Below, piece after piece: positions 1-5,895 of a stretch of 7,058 nt of DNA. The number at the start of each line of letters is the position of its first letter. Positions within the stretch are counted from its first letter, which is position 1. Origin of the DNA: Actinomycetales bacterium. Lineage in GTDB: Bacteria; Actinomycetota; Actinomycetes; Propionibacteriales; Nocardioidaceae. The notes below the pieces were generated by a model. The model ran no database searches. It was not told where the DNA came from and worked only from the letters and a program-made list of their open reading frames with translations. The stretch spans positions 1 to 7,058 of the forward strand of contig JAAZCT010000106.1 in assembly GCA_012513165.1 (NCBI GenBank). The letters are read 5' to 3'. The translations under genes and the position numbers were made by a program.

Positions 1-778
1 ATGTGAGCCACGGCGCCAAAGCTGCCAGCAGTGCGCCCAGAGACAACTGCCAGACTCGAGAAAACGTGCCGTAGTAGGCCATGGGTTGATTCGTTTGGAG
101 AATCCAGACCGAATAGGCGAAAGACGCTAAGCACACGATGGCGCTCAGAACGGCGATCGTTGTCCGTATTGTCACGTGTGCCCGTGATTTCAGCCGGACC
201 GATACGAGGCCCGCAATAACTACGAGGAATGGCCAAACAAAGTAGAACTGTTCTTCAACCCCCAAGGACCAAAAATGGAGGACCGGGCTGACTTGTGAGG
301 TGTCGGCGAAATAGTCGGCTTGAGTCAAAGCGAAACGCCAGTTTGCCGCAAACAACGAAGACCAGACGATGTCGGTCAACGCTGAAAGTCGCCAAGTTAT
401 CGGCAGGAACACGTATACCGACACAGCCGTCGCGGCGAGTACTAGTGCCGAAGCGGGCAGCAGGCGTCGGGCGCGCCGTGACCAAAACTCAAGAAGCGAA
501 ATGTGGCCTCGTTTTTCCAACTCCCGCACCAACAGTCCGCTGATCAGAAAGCCTGACAAGACAAAAAACAAGTCGACGCCGATGAAACCGCCGGCAACGC
601 CAGGCACGCCAGCGTGGGCGAGCACTACTGACACGACAGCCACTGCCCGTAGGCCCTGAATGTCGGGCCTGAACCCCTTGCCGATGATTTCGGCTACGGA
701 CCCTGAGCGTCCTCCTGCATATGGCGGCATGGTGGCGCGAGGGCGCGGCTCGGTTTCTGGTGGCCGTTTTGTAGTCAT
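1..778 (-). CDS. Acyltransferase-3 family membrane protein (OafA/YrhL-like), 3' end cut by window edge
   Basis: Only the first 259 codons lie in the window. The family consists of integral membrane enzymes that move acyl groups (often acetyl) onto sugars of cell-surface polysaccharides, lipopolysaccharide or peptidoglycan. Visible hallmarks in order: FRPDIQGLRAVAV (about residues 36-48), the membrane His in VVLAHAG (H55), GGFIGVDLFFVLSGFLISG (63-81), FWSRRARRLLPA (98-109) and HFWSLGVEEQFYFVWPF (168-184). Several hydrophobic segments follow, around 110-127, 177-196 and 208-226. The first 35 residues are polar, Pro/Arg-rich and presumably cytoplasmic. The frame is open further upstream, and a GTG at 871 would add 31 residues. 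Neither start has a convincing ribosome binding site, so the start is uncertain. The gene follows hemH on the same strand, about 130-220 bases downstream. Whether a C-terminal SGNH domain follows cannot be seen. The acceptor substrate is unknown. Confidence 0.9.
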   Translation of the reverse strand, partial: MTTKRPPETEPRPRATMPPYAGGRSGSVAEIIGKGFRPDIQGLRAVAVVSVVLAHAGVPGVAGGFIGVDLFFVLSGFLISGLLVRELEKRGHISLLEFWSRRARRLLPASALVLAATAVSVYVFLPITWRLSALTDIVWSSLFAANWRFALTQADYFADTSQVSPVLHFWSLGVEEQFYFVWPFLVVIAGLVSVRLKSRAHVTIRTTIAVLSAIVCLASFAYSVWILQTNQPMAYYGTFSRVWQLSLGALLAALAPWLT

Positions 779-871
779 GGTTTTGGTAGATGTGCTTCCG
801 TTGTGCTCGTTGGGAGCACCCAAGTCGCTTTGGGTTCGAACGGGTCCGCTCGTCAATGAATCAGGTGACAC

Positions 872-1000
872 GTAGTCGTCTATTTCAGAGTAAAACTACC
901 TCTTTGGCTGCCTGGCAGTCACACCTAGGGTCAAAATTATGGCTGTACTGAACTTCGATCTGCATCAAAATGGCACGATCATTCGCTTCAAACGATTAGT
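872..1000. other. Intergenic spacer between hemH and the acyltransferase gene
   Basis: These 129 bases hold no gene I can support. The only clear structure is a perfect 11-base inverted repeat at 908-918 (CTGCC-T-GGCAG), too tight to be a hairpin and possibly a small protein-binding site. A CATAAT hexamer on the minus strand could serve as a -10 element for the acyltransferase, but I found no -35 at proper spacing. I see no U-tailed terminator after hemH, so read-through into the acyltransferase gene is possible. Confidence 0.4.
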
Positions 1001-2008
1001 TCACCAGCCCGCGGCGTTACTGCGAATCAAATCAGCTGCGTAGTCAAGCCAATCAGGATCGTCGTTGAGGCACGCCAGCGTCCGATACCTCTCGGGATCG
1101 CCGCCACCTTGTTCAAACAGTTCGCGGCCACCGATCCCGAGTTCGTGCAAAGTCTCGAGGCAGTCAGTCGTAAAACCGGGCGAGACGATCACAGGGGCTT
1201 TCACGCCGTCGGAGTGCAGTTTCTCGAGCCGTGGCTGCAGGTACGGTTTCACCCATTCAGTGCGGCCAAACCGGGACTGGAACGCAACCTCTATCGTTCC
1301 GCTGTCCCAACCAAGTTCCTTCGCGAGCAGTTCGCCCGTCCTGTGGCACTGCTCAATGTAAGGGTCGCCCTCGTCTACGAAGCGCTTCGGTAAACCGTGG
1401 AAGCTGAGGATGATTCGGTCGTAGTCATGGGGAATCTCGGCCAGTTGGCGCATGACGCTATTTGCCAAAACTTGGATGTATTCAGGATCGTCGTAGAACG
1501 GGTGAACGAAGCGCAAGGTAGGGGAAAACTTCTTCTTCGGCATTCGCTTTTGGGCTTTACGTCCGAGTGCGGCGAACATCGTTGCGTCATAGATCGAGGC
1601 AGTTGTGCTGTTCGCGTACTGCGGAAACATCGGTAAGACGATGATCTTTCGGATGCCGGCTTGCTCGAGATTGGAGATGGCTGCTTGGAGCCCCGGCTCG
1701 CTATAGGCCAATCCAAGTTCCACCTGAAAATGATCGCCCAGACGGGCTTGGATTCCGTCGCGCTGTGCCATAGAAATTTTGAGGAGTGGCGAACCCTCGC
1801 TTGTCCAAATCTCGCCGAAGTGCTTCGCCACCATTCGCGGACGGAAAGGGAGGACAAAACTATGCAAGATCGGATACCAACGACTTCGCGGGAGATCAAT
1901 GATGCGTTCGTCTGAGAGGAACTCTTTGAGATAACGCCGCACCTCGCGCGTTTCGAGGCTGAGCGGTGTTCCTACCTGCCCGATGACGACACCTATTTTT
2001 GAGGTCAA
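1001..2008 (-). CDS. hemH: Ferrochelatase, E. coli/protoporphyrin type
   Basis: Inserts Fe2+ into a porphyrin in the last or near-last step of heme synthesis. The 335-residue length fits the family. Motifs seen: VGTPLSLETREVRRYLKEFL (12-31), SEGSPLL (70-76), VLPMFPQYANSTTASIYDA (124-142), SFHGLPKRFVDEGDPY (202-217), FQSRFGRTEWVKPY (243-256), SPGFTTDCLETLHELGI (276-292) and ACLNDDPDW (312-320). The expected catalytic His is H204 and the acidic partner is E285. The FHGLP, FQSRFG and DCLETL signatures match the proteobacterial/eukaryotic enzyme, whereas actinobacterial and Firmicutes coproporphyrin ferrochelatases carry AHSLP/AHSIP and DHxEV. Three cysteines (221, 283, 313) are present, but I cannot assign a [2Fe-2S] site. 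The start is TTG at 2006-2008, preceded by AGGAGA at a 7-base spacing. The gene diverges from tetR and has a candidate iron box upstream. Confidence 0.96.
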   Translation of the reverse strand: MTSKIGVVIGQVGTPLSLETREVRRYLKEFLSDERIIDLPRSRWYPILHSFVLPFRPRMVAKHFGEIWTSEGSPLLKISMAQRDGIQARLGDHFQVELGLAYSEPGLQAAISNLEQAGIRKIIVLPMFPQYANSTTASIYDATMFAALGRKAQKRMPKKKFSPTLRFVHPFYDDPEYIQVLANSVMRQLAEIPHDYDRIILSFHGLPKRFVDEGDPYIEQCHRTGELLAKELGWDSGTIEVAFQSRFGRTEWVKPYLQPRLEKLHSDGVKAPVIVSPGFTTDCLETLHELGIGGRELFEQGGGDPERYRTLACLNDDPDWLDYAADLIRSNAAGW

Positions 2009-2015
2009 GGCCTAA

Positions 2016-2021
2016 TCTCCT
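2016..2021 (-). promoter_or_regulatory. Ribosome binding site deciding the TTG start of hemH
   Basis: Read on the minus strand this is AGGAGA, seven bases before the TTG at 2008-2006. It is a strong Shine-Dalgarno match. It supports the rare TTG start and places the N-terminus at MTSKIGVVIG, in line with the usual ferrochelatase N-terminus just ahead of the GTP motif. Confidence 0.8.
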
Positions 2022-2061
2022 GATGTGTGTAGCGATAATTTCCTGACTCCATGTCTACCAC

Positions 2062-2080
2062 TAAGCAAAGCCTAGCCTTA
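2062..2080 (-). promoter_or_regulatory. Candidate iron box (DtxR/IdeR-type operator) upstream of hemH
   Basis: The 19 bases match the known DtxR/IdeR consensus TWAGGTTAGSCTAACCTWA at 15 of 19 positions by my count. The outer TAAG/CTTA arms and the central AGSCT core are kept, and one half-site (TAAGGCTAGGCT on the minus strand) is clearly the better one. It lies 53 bases before the hemH start, a plausible promoter position. DtxR-family regulators bind such sites when iron is plentiful. An iron-responsive operator before ferrochelatase makes biological sense, but only the sequence match is seen here. The site could also serve the divergent tetR promoter. Confidence 0.5.
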
Positions 2081-2160
2081 CTCTCGGCTCCGGCCGTGGG
2101 CTCGCCTGTACCTCCGATGTGGCCGAGCAGTGTGTGCCGGTGTCGGCTCAGTTGAGTTTT

Positions 2161-2172
2161 GCCTTCGAAGGC
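2161..2172. promoter_or_regulatory. Perfect 12-base palindrome in the hemH-tetR divergent region
   Basis: GCCTTCGAAGGC reads the same on both strands. It sits 114 bases before the tetR start codon and about 150 bases before hemH. A two-fold symmetric site next to a tetR gene could be its own operator, since many TetR regulators repress themselves and a divergent neighbour. A possible -10 hexamer, TAGGAT at 2195-2200, lies just downstream on the + strand, though without a clear -35. The arm length is at the short end for a TetR site. Confidence 0.3.
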
Positions 2173-2276
2173 GCATTGTGGCTCCCAAGCGCGGTAGGAT
2201 AGGACTCAGTTCGGACTGCCAAATACGTGCGTCGCATCTTCGGGTGGGAGTCCGGGTCAGGCCACCACTTTGATGC

Positions 2277-2282
2277 AGGAGA
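2277..2282 (+). promoter_or_regulatory. Ribosome binding site deciding the tetR start
   Basis: AGGAGA ends four bases before ATG 2287. It favours the 197-residue product over the longer in-frame GTG reading beginning at 2227. Confidence 0.7.
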
Positions 2283-2286
2283 TGCG

Positions 2287-2880
2287 ATGGAAGAGCGACA
2301 AGTTGCGCGCCGCACCACCAAAGATTTGGTGCGTGACATTCGACTTGCGATTCTCGAGGAACTCAAAGAAAACGGCTACCCTGGCGTGACGTTTGAGGGA
2401 GTTGCTCGGCGAGCGCGAACCAGCAAGCCCGTGATCTATCGGCGATACAGTTCTCGAGCCCATATGGCTCTAGACGCGTGGACTTGGAACTCTCCGGTCA
2501 AGATGCCGAAACGCTCCAAGGGCTCGCTGCGCAAAGACCTTATCGCCATTCTTGAGGCACTCCAGACTTACAACAAGCAAGCCGGCGTGGCGGCGTTTCG
2601 TCGGATGATTGCGGAAGCTGACGATGACCTCATGAAACAAATGACAGAAACGACGGCCGAAATGTCGCGAGAAGCAGTGCAGATGGCTCTGGCCGCCGCT
2701 CGAGTACGCGGCGAAATTGGCGATGTGCCTCTAGGGCGTGCCCTCGAGTTGCTTCCCATCATCTTGTTTCGACATGATGTATTTTTCCGACGGCCGTCCT
2801 ACGAGCCTAAAGCTACTGAAGCGCTCGTTGACGATGTTCTCTTGCCCGTTATGACGGCTCTGACCGGGACTAAAGACTAG
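2287..2880 (+). CDS. TetR-family transcriptional regulator
   Basis: A 197-residue protein of typical TetR length. The N-terminal DNA-binding domain covers about residues 10-60: a first helix (RDIRLAILEELKENGYPG) followed by the helix-turn-helix stretch VTFEGVARRARTSKPVIYRR (34-53), with the family's Tyr (Y51) in the recognition helix. The C-terminal ligand and dimer domain (about 80-195) is mostly helical and shows no recognisable ligand signature. I chose ATG 2287 because AGGAG lies five bases before it. A longer reading from GTG 2227 lacks such a site and adds a stretch that does not resemble the family. The gene is divergent from hemH and followed 63 bases later by an acyltransferase gene on the same strand. 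Its target is unknown, with self-regulation or one of these neighbours the obvious candidates. Confidence 0.93.
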   Translation: MEERQVARRTTKDLVRDIRLAILEELKENGYPGVTFEGVARRARTSKPVIYRRYSSRAHMALDAWTWNSPVKMPKRSKGSLRKDLIAILEALQTYNKQAGVAAFRRMIAEADDDLMKQMTETTAEMSREAVQMALAAARVRGEIGDVPLGRALELLPIILFRHDVFFRRPSYEPKATEALVDDVLLPVMTALTGTKD

Positions 2881-2928
2881 GAGCGGACGGCGGAAACCCG
2901 GGGTCAAGGTTGTATTTCTGCCAGCCAG

Positions 2929-2947
2929 TCCGGCTACGATGCAGTGG
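2929..2947 (+). promoter_or_regulatory. Candidate -10 element giving a leaderless acyltransferase mRNA
   Basis: TACGAT at 2935-2940 fits the TANNNT -10 pattern and ends six bases before the second of two tandem GTG codons (2944 and 2947). Transcription would then begin at or next to the start codon. A weak -35 (TTGTAT, 2910-2915) lies 19 bases upstream. No Shine-Dalgarno sequence is visible before either GTG, as expected for a leaderless message, which is common in actinobacteria. This is an inference from spacing only. Confidence 0.4.
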
Positions 2948-3669
2948 TGTCAAGAAAGCGTCGGATCCTGCATCCACTCGGGCAACGGATCCACCGCATA
3001 GCCAAGACGTACGGCTCGATTAGTCCCGATACGAGTTCCGCGAAGCACTTCGCGCACTTTGGTTGGGGCGCACTGATCACCTTTCCGCAAGGCAGCATCT
3101 TTGGCGAGCAGTCGATTTCGATCGGCGACAACACTCTGATTAGCGAACATGTAACGCTTTCAGTCGGATACATGCCCGGAGTGCCCACTCTTGCGGACTC
3201 CGCGCTGGTGATCGGCGATCGATGTGTGGTTGGGGCCAGATGCACACTGACCGCACACGGTCGAATCGAACTGGGTGACGACGTTTGGCTCGGGAAAGAC
3301 GTATTCATTTCTGACGCGAGTCATGGATACCAAGATCCCAACGTCCCGGTTGGTAGGCAGATGGGCGAACACCAGCCCATCTCGATTGGCGCTGGCAGTT
3401 GGATCGGACACGGCGCAGTGATCCTTCCCGGAACCACGGTCGGTCGGAATGTTGTGGTCGCAGCCGGTGCTGTAGTGCGCGGTGAGGTTCCGGACCACAG
3501 CGTTGTTGCTGGGGTTCCCGCAAAGATCGTGCGCCGTTTTGAGCCCGACGTGGGGTGGGTGAGTAACTCGGGGGATGTGCGGCCGATTATTGACTTTGAA
3601 GTCGCTGCGAATGCCCTGAGTCAGTTGGGGGACGCAGTCGAGGGGTTTACGGGCCCTTTGCCAAAGTGA
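2944..3669 (+). CDS. Hexapeptide-repeat (left-handed beta-helix) acyltransferase, WbbJ/LbetaH family
   Basis: A 241-residue protein with repeated [LIV]-G-x-x hexapeptide turns that build a left-handed beta-helix, for example SISIGDNTLI (57-66), LVIGDRCVVGARCTL (88-102), IELGDDVWLGKDVFIS (108-123), ISIGAGSWIGHGAVILPG (146-163) and TTVGRNVVVAAGAVVRG (164-180). The family ending DHSVVAGVPAKIVRRF (184-199) follows. H127 in SDASHGY matches the His that activates the acceptor hydroxyl in xenobiotic/maltose/serine acetyltransferases. Such trimeric enzymes use acetyl-CoA or another acyl-CoA, with active sites between subunits, and act in the cytoplasm. The N-terminus is basic (RKRR). A tail of about 40 residues (201-241) lies outside the helix. 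The start is uncertain between GTG 2944 and GTG 2947, and neither has a ribosome binding site. The acceptor is unknown; a sugar of a cell-wall or capsule pathway is likely. Confidence 0.9.
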   Translation: MVSRKRRILHPLGQRIHRIAKTYGSISPDTSSAKHFAHFGWGALITFPQGSIFGEQSISIGDNTLISEHVTLSVGYMPGVPTLADSALVIGDRCVVGARCTLTAHGRIELGDDVWLGKDVFISDASHGYQDPNVPVGRQMGEHQPISIGAGSWIGHGAVILPGTTVGRNVVVAAGAVVRGEVPDHSVVAGVPAKIVRRFEPDVGWVSNSGDVRPIIDFEVAANALSQLGDAVEGFTGPLPK

Positions 3670-3791
3670 CCGGGTCCGCACGACTTGGGGCGGGACGTTT
3701 CTTGCGGAAAGGGACTGCGCTGATTGCCCTCAAAAGTGACATGAACGCACCAGCAAACAGGCGAATGAGACGAACCCGACACTGAAGTTTT

Positions 3792-3817
3792 GGTGTCCGC
3801 CCAACATCGCGGACGCC
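3792..3817 (+). terminator. Hairpin, possible U-less terminator after the acyltransferase gene
   Basis: GGTGTCCGC pairs with GCGGACGCC over nine base pairs (one G-T wobble) around an eight-base loop. No T-run follows on either strand. It could be an I-shaped terminator of the kind predicted in actinobacteria, about 120 bases after the acyltransferase stop, or a structure in a long pckG leader. Confidence 0.35.
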
Positions 3818-3891
3818 TTGCGCGGTACCCTCACTAGGTAGATTGCCCCAGCGCAGTGGCCCTCTCTTTGGTCACGCGCTGCAACAAAGTG

Positions 3892-3905
3892 CGAGCACGT
3901 GCTCG
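3892..3905. promoter_or_regulatory. Perfect 14-base palindrome just upstream of pckG
   Basis: CGAGCACGTGCTCG is a complete two-fold symmetric sequence centred on CACGTG, ending 23 bases before the pckG ATG. Its position between any promoter and the ribosome binding site is what a repressor operator would occupy. No regulator in the window is known to bind it. Confidence 0.4.
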
Positions 3906-3916
3906 AAGGAGAGGAC

Positions 3917-3921
3917 GAAGG
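3917..3921 (+). promoter_or_regulatory. Ribosome binding site deciding the pckG start
   Basis: GAAGG lies seven bases before ATG 3929, with a further purine-rich GGAGAGGA just upstream. The alternative in-frame GTG at 3899 falls inside the palindrome, has no upstream Shine-Dalgarno match and would add ten residues not seen in related enzymes. Confidence 0.6.
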
Positions 3922-3928
3922 CAGACTG

Positions 3929-5770
3929 ATGGTGGACGTTGACAAGGTCTTGGACGAAGCTGGACTGAACAACCCGCACGTACGCGAATACGTACGTCAC
4001 TGGGCTGAGATCACTCAGCCAGAACGAATCGAAGTTGTCACAGCTGATGACGACGCTCGTTTGATTCAAGAGTCGCTCGAAGCAGGTGAGATCCAGCCAG
4101 CAGGCGAAGGTCTCTACTACTCCCAGAGCTACTACAAAGACACTGCTCGCTCGGAAGAGCGCACCATTGTTGCCACGAATAACCCTGAAGACAAGGGTAT
4201 TTACAACAACTGGCGTCCAGCCGCCGAGATGAAGCCGATGCTCGTTGAGCGTATGACCGGCGCCTCGCAAGGCAAGACGATGTACGTGATTCCTTACTTG
4301 ATGGCCCCTCCCGGTTCGCCACTGGAAGAGTTCGCTGCTGGTGTTGAACTCACCGATCACCGCACCGTCGTGTTGCACATGATCCGCATGTCCCGCGTTG
4401 GCGTTGACTTCATCGAGAACCTCGCTAACCCAGAAATGTTTGTGCGTGCGGTGCACGTAACGGGCGATCTGCCAAACCTTGGCCAGGGCACCCCAGACGA
4501 TCAGCGTTACTTCGTCACAGTTGCTGACGAACGCACGATTTTGCACTTCGGTTCCTCTTACGGTGGAAACGCGCTTTTGGGCAAGATCGCTCACGGTCTG
4601 CGCCAAGCTTGCTTCGACGGTCAAGCCTCGGGCAAGTTCTTGGCCGAACAATTCATGCTCATCGGCATCACTGACAAGCAAACCGGGAAGCGTTACCACA
4701 TTTGTGGTGGATTCCCGAGCGCCTCGGGCAAGACGAACCTCGCGATGACGCTGGCCCCTGATGCTCTCGGCGACCGTTATTCGGTCGACTTCTATGGCGA
4801 CGACATCGCCTGGCTCTGGGTCAATGAAGAAGACGGCAAGATTTATGGATTGAACCCCGAGTTTGGTGCGTTTGGTGTTGCGAAAGACACTAACGAGGAA
4901 ACCAACCCAGTTGCGCTCGATTCGATCGCTCCGGGAACGGGAACCTTGTTCACCAACGTGGCGTACAACTCGAAGACCCAAGAAGTGTGGTGGGAAGGCC
5001 GTACCGACGAGCCACCAGCAGACCTCGACGGTTGGTTGGACTGGAAGGGCAACGCGATTGCCGACCGAACGGATGCGGAGAAAGGCGACCCCTGGGCGCA
5101 TCCAAACAGCCGCTTCACCACCACAATGGCGAACATCCCGAACGCTGCCCCCGATTACAACGATCCCAAAGGTGTACCGATCGACGGCATCATCTTCGGC
5201 GGCCGTACCCGCGATCGTGAGCCACTCGTTCGTGCAATCGACGATCTGGCCGAAGGCGTATACGACGGTCTGACCTTGGGCGCTGAAGCTACCTTCGCTG
5301 CAGAAGGTGTTGAAGGTCAACTGCGCTACGATCCGATGTCGATGCGTCCCTTCATGGCGTACTCTGAAGGCCGCTACGCTCAGCACTGGCTTGACATCAT
5401 TGGCCAGGCCAAGGATCAACCCGTGTTCGCTCACGTCAACTGGTTCCAGCGCGACGCCGAAGACGGACACTTCCTGTGGCCGGGATACCGCGAGAACCTT
5501 CGCGCGTTGATCTGGCTCATGGAATACCGCAACGGCGACGTTGCCGGAAACCGGACTCCAGTTGGCGTGATTCCCACTAAGGAAGAACTCAACTTGGATG
5601 GCTTGGACATCGACGAAGACGATCTCGACAAAGTTCTGACGATCGACAATGCTCGCTGGCGTCAAGAGATGGGCTTCCGTAAGACTCACCTCGAACAGTT
5701 CGACGGACTGCCAGAAGAGATCTGGGAAGCGCATCGTCGAGTTGCAGCCGATTTGGACGCGCAAGCTTGA
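3929..5770 (+). CDS. pckG: Phosphoenolpyruvate carboxykinase, GTP type, with altered metal-site residues
   Basis: Interconverts oxaloacetate + GTP and PEP + GDP + CO2 in the cytoplasm, linking the TCA cycle to gluconeogenesis. The 613 residues fit the GTP family (about 600-620), not the roughly 540-residue ATP family. Conserved parts, with rat cytosolic numbering in brackets: R74 [87], YNNW and MYVIPYLMAPPGSP, Y211 [235] in SSYGGNALLGK, P-loop GGFPSASGKTNLAM (260-273) with K268-T269 [290-291], GDDIAW D291-D292 [310-311], HPNSRF N393/R395 [403/405], FGGR R426 [436], and the guanine pocket F506, F515, Y520 [517, 525, 530]. Unusual: the Mn2+ ligands K244 and H264 align with I220 and Q241, and the reactive P-loop Cys288 is S266. 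The codon choice looks like that of a well-expressed gene. The gene stands alone, with a palindrome before it and a strong hairpin after it. Family assignment is secure; whether the altered site changes metal use or activity is open. Confidence 0.96.
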   Translation: MVDVDKVLDEAGLNNPHVREYVRHWAEITQPERIEVVTADDDARLIQESLEAGEIQPAGEGLYYSQSYYKDTARSEERTIVATNNPEDKGIYNNWRPAAEMKPMLVERMTGASQGKTMYVIPYLMAPPGSPLEEFAAGVELTDHRTVVLHMIRMSRVGVDFIENLANPEMFVRAVHVTGDLPNLGQGTPDDQRYFVTVADERTILHFGSSYGGNALLGKIAHGLRQACFDGQASGKFLAEQFMLIGITDKQTGKRYHICGGFPSASGKTNLAMTLAPDALGDRYSVDFYGDDIAWLWVNEEDGKIYGLNPEFGAFGVAKDTNEETNPVALDSIAPGTGTLFTNVAYNSKTQEVWWEGRTDEPPADLDGWLDWKGNAIADRTDAEKGDPWAHPNSRFTTTMANIPNAAPDYNDPKGVPIDGIIFGGRTRDREPLVRAIDDLAEGVYDGLTLGAEATFAAEGVEGQLRYDPMSMRPFMAYSEGRYAQHWLDIIGQAKDQPVFAHVNWFQRDAEDGHFLWPGYRENLRALIWLMEYRNGDVAGNRTPVGVIPTKEELNLDGLDIDEDDLDKVLTIDNARWRQEMGFRKTHLEQFDGLPEEIWEAHRRVAADLDAQA

Positions 5771-5780
5771 TCTGTTGTGA

Positions 5781-5828
5781 ACAGTGAATCAGGGGCCGTG
5801 GTGAAAACCACGACCCCTGATTCGTTGT
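5781..5828 (+). terminator. Long hairpin terminator after pckG
   Basis: Starting 11 bases after the pckG stop, ACAGTGAATCAGGGG... pairs with ...CCCCTGATTCGTTGT: about 21 pairs with one C/A mismatch and two G-T wobbles around a six-base loop (TGAAAA). The core is 5786-5823. There is no T-run afterwards, so this is a U-less (I-shaped) candidate terminator. It separates pckG from copC. Confidence 0.75.
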
Positions 5829-5895
5829 CCGATCACTTGACCTACACCTGTCTCGGTATGGTGGGAACACACTTTCTTTTATGTTCGGAGTTGTT

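Larger units (their letters stand above)
3670..3928 (+). other. Gene-free control region before pckG
   Basis: The 259 bases between the hexapeptide acyltransferase and pckG contain no ORF with coding character. They hold a hairpin at 3792-3817 and a 14-base palindrome at 3892-3905, described separately. A possible -10 (TAGATT, 3839-3844) with a TTGCGC hexamer upstream has only 15 bases of spacing, so I do not call a promoter with confidence. Confidence 0.5.

Noticed and set aside
255..659. Overlapping small frames on both strands in the left 660 bases
   Set aside because: They overlap the acyltransferase-3 reading frame, which is continuous from 778 to the edge and carries all expected motifs.
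1375..1899. Second minus-strand frame of 174 codons inside hemH
   Set aside because: It is a shifted reading of the ferrochelatase gene, rich in Ser/Arg and without motifs. The hemH frame carries all family signatures.
2861..2906. Possible long-loop stem pairing TGACCGGG with CCCGGGGTCA around the tetR stop
   Set aside because: The loop is close to 30 bases, there is a two-base bulge and no T-run, so it is too weak to call a terminator.
3160..3681. Minus-strand 173-codon frame over the hexapeptide acyltransferase
   Set aside because: The + strand protein has clear beta-helix repeats and a family C-terminus; the opposite frame resembles no known protein.
3899..3928. GTG 3899 as the pckG start
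   Set aside because: It lies inside the 14-base palindrome and lacks a ribosome binding site, while ATG 3929 has GAAGG at seven bases and matches the usual family length.
3872..5764. A 630-codon open frame on the minus strand, antisense to almost the whole of pckG
   Set aside because: It is the frame opposite a codon-biased, well-conserved gene, where stops are depleted by chance. Its translation has no recognisable domain and no ribosome binding site that I can see.
5837..5862. TTGACC ... TATGGT as a copC promoter
   Set aside because: The two hexamers are only 14 bases apart, too close for a standard sigma-70-type promoter, so I did not list it as a feature.
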